Below, in pieces: positions 58,015-64,000 of a stretch of 64,000 bases of DNA. Below the pieces are notes generated by a model that ran no database searches, was not told the DNA's origin, and was given only the letters and a program-made list of their open reading frames with translations. Numbering within the stretch: the stretch's first letter is position 1; each line of letters opens with the position of its first letter. Made by a program: the position numbers and the translations under genes. The DNA comes from Mycolicibacter virginiensis (GTDB lineage Bacteria > Actinomycetota > Actinomycetes > Mycobacteriales > Mycobacteriaceae), in contig NZ_CP092430.2 of assembly GCF_022374935.2 (NCBI RefSeq), positions 4,916,143-4,980,142 of the forward strand. The letters are read 5' to 3'.

Positions 58015-59013
58015 TCAGGAGGTTGTCGAGTCCATCATCGCGACAATGCGTTGCAAATCGTCGACCGAGCCGAACTCGACCACGATCTTGCCCTTGCGCT
58101 TGCCGAGGCTGACCGTCACACGGGTGTCGAATGTGGTCGACAACCGCTCTGCGACGTCCTGCAGTCCGGGCATCTGGATCGGCTTGCGCCGCGGCGCGAC
58201 CGGTGTCGGGGTGCCCCCTCGGTTGGCCAGGGTAACCGCTTCCTCGGTAGCGCGCACCGACAGTCCCTCGGCCACGATCCGAGCAGCAAGTTCTTCCTGA
58301 GCCTCGGATCCGGCCTCCAGCGATAGCAGGGCGCGGGCGTGGCCGGCCGACAACACACCGGCGGCGACCCTGCGCTGCACGGCAATCGGCAGGCGCAACA
58401 GCCGGATCATGTTGGTCACCAACGGGCGGGAGCGACCGATCCGCGTGGCCAGTTCGTCGTGGGTCACCCCGAACTCGTCAAGCAATTGCTGATAGGCGGC
58501 CGCCTCTTCCAACGGGTTCAGCTGTACCCGGTGGATGTTCTCCAGCAGCGCATCGCGCAACAGGTTGTCGTCCTCGGTCTCCCGAACGATCGCCGGGATG
58601 GTCTCCAGACCGGCTTGCTGGGAGGCCCGCCAACGCCGCTCCCCCATGACCAACTGGTATCGCGAGGATCCGGGTACAGCCCGCACCACGATGGGCTGCA
58701 TGAGCCCGAACTCCCGGATCGAATGCACCAGCTCGGCCAGTGCCTCGTCGTCGAAAACCTGCCGGGGCTGTCGCGGGTTGGGGTCGATGTCGGCCGGCCG
58801 GATCTCCCGGTATACCGCGCCCACGTCCGGGGTGGCCGCCGGGGCTGAGGCACCCAAGCCGCCGAGAACGACATCGGCAGCGGCATCGCCCATGCGCGGT
58901 CCCAGGCCGGCGCCACGGTCGCCCTGACCGTCGTTCCCCTCCCCGGGTCCCGTCGGGATCAGCGACGCCAGGCCGCGGCCCAAGCCGCCCTTCTTACGCG
59001 ACGGTCCGGTCAT
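58015..59013 (-). CDS. parB: Chromosome partitioning protein ParB
   Basis: A 332-residue ParB with an N-terminal basic ParA-interaction region ([14 protein letters not shown]), a CTP-binding domain (IDPNPRQPR and GERRWRASQ), a helix-turn-helix ([21 protein letters not shown]) that binds parS, and a dimerisation C-terminus. It nucleates at parS, three of which lie 1-1.8 kb away. The ATG at 59013 ([10 protein letters not shown]) is chosen by family match. It lies 43 nt after parA. Confidence 0.95.
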   Translation of the reverse strand: MTGPSRKKGGLGRGLASLIPTGPGEGNDGQGDRGAGLGPRMGDAAADVVLGGLGASAPAATPDVGAVYREIRPADIDPNPRQPRQVFDDEALAELVHSIREFGLMQPIVVRAVPGSSRYQLVMGERRWRASQQAGLETIPAIVRETEDDNLLRDALLENIHRVQLNPLEEAAAYQQLLDEFGVTHDELATRIGRSRPLVTNMIRLLRLPIAVQRRVAAGVLSAGHARALLSLEAGSEAQEELAARIVAEGLSVRATEEAVTLANRGGTPTPVAPRRKPIQMPGLQDVAERLSTTFDTRVTVSLGKRKGKIVVEFGSVDDLQRIVAMMDSTTS

Positions 59014-59056
59014 CTGTGGCGCTCCTGTTCTTCTCCGGGTCGTCGTACACCGGCGG

Positions 59057-61408
<2,352 letters not shown>

Positions 61409-61462
61409 GTCGTCTCCCTCCGTGCCCGGCGGCTAGCGCGCCGGTTGGCTTGTCGCGGTACG

Positions 61463-62557
61463 TCACCGCTTACGTTTCTTCGGCTTCGCCCCGGCGCCCG
61501 GCCGTCCACCACGGGCAGCGGGTCGATTCGGGCTGCGCTTGGCAGCCTCGGAGTTCCCGGTCTCGCCGGTCTCTGCCTCGGTCGGGCCCGACTCCTCGAC
61601 AGCAGCATCGGCTTCGACGGCTGCGTCGGTCGTGGCCGCCCGGCTACCCCGCTTGGGCTTCGCCCCAGGAGCCGGCGCGTTGGCCGCGCGACGCCGCAGC
61701 GCCTCCTCCTTCTTGGCCTCTTCCTCCTTGGCGATCAGGCCGAACACGTAGTGCTGCTGGCCGAACGTCCAGATGTTGTTGGAGAACCAGTACAGGATGA
61801 TCGCCAACGGCAGGAACGGCCCACCGACGACCACGCCCAGCGGGAACACGTAGAGCGCCAGCTTGTTCATCATCGCGGTCTGCGGGTTGGCCGCGGCTTC
61901 TGGGCTTTGCCGCGCTACCGAAGCCCGGCTGTTGAAGTAGGTCGCGATACCGGCCGCGATCATGATCGGTACCCCAACCGCAATCACCGACAGCCGGTTG
62001 AACTCGGTGAAGGCGTCCAACCCGGTGCGTTGGATCATGGTCGCGCCCAGCGGGGCACCGAACAGATTCGCGTCCAGGAAGTTCCCGACGTCGGCCGCAC
62101 TGAAGAAGTAGTTGCCCAGCTGCCGGTTCAGATCGGGCGACAGGCCAAGCTGACCGATACCGGTACTGGTCCGGTTGAAGGACCGAAGCACATGGAACAG
62201 GCCCAGGAAGACCGGAACCTGCGCGAGCATCGGCAGACATCCCAAGATCGGGTTGAAGCCGTGCTCACGCTGGAGCTTCTGCATCTCCAGCGCCATCTTC
62301 TGGCGGTCCTTGCCGTACTTCTTCTGCAACGCCTTGATCTGCGGCTGCAGCTCCTGCATCTGCCGGGTGGTCCGGATCTGCTTGACGAACGGCTTGTACA
62401 GCAGCGCCCGCAGCGTGAACACCAGGAACACCACCGACAGCGCCCAGGTGAAGAAGCTCGCGGGCCCCAGTAGAAGGCCAAAAGCCTTGTACCACAACCA
62501 CATAATGCCCGACACCGGGTAGTACACGTAGTCCAGGCTGCCCGGATCAAAGGACAC
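61463..62557 (-). CDS. yidC: Membrane protein insertase YidC
   Basis: A 364-residue insertase (Rv3921c) with about five helices, the hydrophilic groove segment [20 protein letters not shown] carrying the conserved Arg, a coiled-coil ([18 protein letters not shown]) and a basic Ala/Pro-rich tail ending KPKKRKR that could contact ribosomes. I choose the GTG at 62557 because GGAGG lies 9 nt upstream; the GTG at 62566 overlaps that Shine-Dalgarno sequence. It overlaps the end of yidD. Confidence 0.95.
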   Translation of the reverse strand: MSFDPGSLDYVYYPVSGIMWLWYKAFGLLLGPASFFTWALSVVFLVFTLRALLYKPFVKQIRTTRQMQELQPQIKALQKKYGKDRQKMALEMQKLQREHGFNPILGCLPMLAQVPVFLGLFHVLRSFNRTSTGIGQLGLSPDLNRQLGNYFFSAADVGNFLDANLFGAPLGATMIQRTGLDAFTEFNRLSVIAVGVPIMIAAGIATYFNSRASVARQSPEAAANPQTAMMNKLALYVFPLGVVVGGPFLPLAIILYWFSNNIWTFGQQHYVFGLIAKEEEAKKEEALRRRAANAPAPGAKPKRGSRAATTDAAVEADAAVEESGPTEAETGETGNSEAAKRSPNRPAARGGRPGAGAKPKKRKR

Positions 62558-62861
62558 GGTATTCACCCTCCGCTCGATTGTCCGAGTTGTTCTCGGACGG
62601 GCAGCCGCTGTCAGCAGCCCCCTGGGTCCGTTCGGGAATCGGGTCCCATCCGCCTTGATGCCACGGCCCGCACTTAGCTAGCCGTACGGCTGCCAGCCAG
62701 CTGCCCCGAATCAACCCGTATTCCGTCAATGCGTCAACCGCGTACTGGCTGCAGGTCGGCATGAAGCGACAGCTGGGCAGCCGCAGTGGCGAGATCAGAT
62801 GACGATAGAGCTCAATGACGAAGATCAATCCACGTACCGGTACTGCCGCGACCGCGTGCAT
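62547..62861 (-). CDS. yidD: Membrane protein insertion efficiency factor YidD
   Basis: A 104-residue protein (Rv3922c) with the family core [20 protein letters not shown] and GGWDP; it aids YidC-dependent insertion. Its ATG shares a base with the rnpA stop (TGATG). Confidence 0.93.
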   Translation of the reverse strand: MHAVAAVPVRGLIFVIELYRHLISPLRLPSCRFMPTCSQYAVDALTEYGLIRGSWLAAVRLAKCGPWHQGGWDPIPERTQGAADSGCPSENNSDNRAEGEYRVL

Positions 62862-63259
62862 CAGCGCACCGCCCCCGCGGCCCGGCGGATCGACCGCAAG
62901 CCTGTCCGCAACTGGGTGCCGAGTTCATCCGAGGTCGCACCGTTGCTGCTGGGCAGAGCCCGGATCACCAGCTGCTCTCGCGGCTCCAGGTCGGTCAACA
63001 CCTCGCGGGCCACATGGCGCAATCGCCGGGCCACACGATGCCGGTCAACCGCATTACCGACCGACTTGGCGATGATCAGACCGACGCGCGGCGAAGTCGC
63101 CGCCGCGTCCCGCAGCGCCGACTCCTCGGACGGGTCCGTCCGTCGGTCGTGTATGACGCGGTCGTACAGGATGAGGTCCGGCTGCACTGCCCTTCGGCCA
63201 TGCTTGACCGTTGCACCGAAGTCGGCCGATCGTCTCATCCGGTATTGAACCGGGAGCAC
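62861..63259 (-). CDS. rnpA: RNase P protein component
   Basis: A 132-residue basic protein (Rv3923c) with the RNR signature ([16 protein letters not shown]) that binds the catalytic RNA of RNase P. The start at the GTG at 63259 ([14 protein letters not shown]) matches the M. tuberculosis N-terminus. The frame is open upstream through rpmH in another frame, which is not coding. It follows rpmH by 17 nt. Confidence 0.92.
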   Translation of the reverse strand: MLPVQYRMRRSADFGATVKHGRRAVQPDLILYDRVIHDRRTDPSEESALRDAAATSPRVGLIIAKSVGNAVDRHRVARRLRHVAREVLTDLEPREQLVIRALPSSNGATSDELGTQLRTGLRSIRRAAGAVR

Positions 63260-63276
63260 CGCCGAGCTGCCTGTGC

Positions 63277-63420
63277 TCAGGCGGTCAGCGAGCGACGGCC
63301 CTTGTTGCGCCGGGCGGTGACGATGGCACGACCGGCACGGGTACGCATCCGCAGCCGGAACCCGTGCACGCGGGCCCGACGACGGTTGTTGGGCTGGAAG
63401 GTCCGCTTGCCCTTGGCCAC
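63277..63420 (-). CDS. rpmH: 50S ribosomal protein L34
   Basis: A 47-residue L34 with the expected sequence beginning [20 protein letters not shown] and ending RRSLTA; too short for long-ORF calling. The GTG at 63420 follows GGAGA by 7 nt. It heads the rpmH-rnpA-yidD-yidC-jag-rsmG-parA-parB series. Confidence 0.95.
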   Translation of the reverse strand: MAKGKRTFQPNNRRRARVHGFRLRMRTRAGRAIVTARRNKGRRSLTA

Positions 63421-64000
63421 GGCACACTCTCCTTATTGCATCTTGCGTCGCGTTAGCCCGACACACCGGAAGCCCGTTGTGCCTGTCGCACGCGACGCAC
63501 TCGGTAAGCTCAGTGAACTTCTGCGTCTTGCTCGTAACCGGCGCGGGCTCCGGCTTTTAGGCCGGTCGCAGCCGTATCGCCAGCGTTCGGGCGACTGTTC
63601 GAGGGTACTGATGCACGTTCGCCGGGTCAAACCCCGGCGTCGTCGCCGTACCGCACCATGCCCGCCGGCCTAGGAAATCGACCCAGTATTCACACTGGTC
63701 ACACCCGTATCGACAGCTTTAACGACCTTCGTTTTCATTCGATTCATCTCGGTGAAATGAGTAGTCGTCCACGCGGAAACCTGTTAACTTGCTTGCCAGC
63801 GCCGTTTCGGAACCGGAGCGGTTCTCGACCACGAACCGAAGATCACGAAGCGGCTGGCGCTTCAGATATAGCGTCTTTTGTCTGGAGTATCCGTTGCTGA
63901 GCAACCGGCCCAGAGGGCCTCACCGCGGAATGCGCACCTCATCCACACCTGTGGATAAGTGTGTGGATAGCATGTCCCTGTACGGCATCCTGGCACCGCG
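63421..64000. other. rpmH-dnaA intergenic region, part of the origin area
   Basis: This 580-bp stretch has no convincing gene. Its left side must carry the rpmH promoter. The part 63690-63900 is visibly richer in A and T than the rest of the window. DnaA boxes are at the right end (63939-63970). The start of dnaA lies beyond the window. Confidence 0.8.
63939..63970. other. DnaA-box cluster upstream of dnaA
   Basis: TGTGGATAA at 63950-63958 is a perfect box on the minus strand (TTATCCACA); TCATCCACA at 63939-63947 and TGTGGATAG at 63962-63970 each differ by one base. The first two form a palindrome ATCCACA-cc-TGTGGAT. In mycobacteria the origin proper is dnaA-dnaN, but this spacer is part of the same control region. 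Confidence 0.8.

Overview
The window is high-GC mycobacterial chromosome that ends just to the left of dnaA. The right end carries the conserved block rpmH-rnpA-yidD-yidC-jag-rsmG-parA-parB with three parS sites, followed by cwlM, trxC-trxB, rsmA-sigM, murJ, the Rv3909 homologue, mutT4 and pcnA. The left part carries homologues of M. tuberculosis Rv0036c to Rv0051 (including leuS, mtc28, ino1, ponA1) and then a Pks-PapA3-MmpL10 lipid locus. In M. tuberculosis the Rv0036c-Rv0051 and pcnA-rnpA blocks lie on opposite sides of oriC. Here they are contiguous, the order I recall for M. smegmatis-type genomes, so a rapid-growing or deep-branching mycobacterium is likely. I do not name a species.

Layout, left to right. 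1-10.6 kb: cell-envelope lipid locus (mmpL10 cut by the window edge, papA3, a six-domain polyketide synthase), all on the minus strand. 10.7-19.2 kb: a UMF1-type transporter, the Rv0051 GT87-like membrane protein, two tandem PonA1-type class A penicillin-binding proteins and the Rv0049 homologue. 19.3-27.6 kb: plus-strand genes Rv0048c, PadR (Rv0047c), ino1, Rv0045c hydrolase, Rv0044c LLM oxidoreductase, a glutamine-type ABC transporter whose binding protein and permease are fused, MarR (Rv0042c) and an SDR. 27.6-35.6 kb: an adenylyl cyclase, then a lineage-specific envelope region with five stand-alone secreted proteins sharing the four-Cys pattern of the PknH extracellular sensor domain, three membrane-anchored small beta-rich proteins and a polytopic membrane protein convergent on them. 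35.6-43 kb: leuS, mtc28, Rv0039c, Rv0038, Rv0037c and Rv0036c homologues. 43-46 kb: a secreted PE-PPE-domain hydrolase, a calcium-repeat protein (Rv3906c-like) and pcnA. 46.3-63.4 kb: the oriC-proximal conserved genes. 63.4-64 kb: the non-coding rpmH-dnaA spacer with DnaA boxes.

The genes belong mostly to envelope biogenesis (PonA1 pair, CwlM, MurJ, Rv3909, YidC/YidD, MmpL/Pks/PapA), chromosome segregation and origin functions (ParAB, parS, DnaA boxes), thiol redox control (TrxB/TrxC under a SigH-type promoter, SigM) and RNA/translation (LeuS, PcnA, RsmG, RnpA, RpmH).

Most notable: (1) a 57-bp hairpin-forming repeat at three loci that supplies stop codons and C-terminal residues to neighbouring genes; (2) a tandem PonA1 duplication whose downstream copy sits behind a relic of the Rv0049 promoter and start, read as a 45-residue leader ORF coupled to ponA by ATGA; (3) a probable six-gene envelope operon (30380-34364) of kinase-less PknH-type sensor proteins plus anchored beta-domain proteins, the best candidate for an undescribed system; (4) an apparent ATC start for mmpL10; (5) an RsmA homologue lacking its cytoplasmic anti-sigma domain; (6) a Cys-rich repeat tail on the Rv0039c homologue. 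Start choices and family names come from reading the sequence and from recall of M. tuberculosis orthologues, not from searches.
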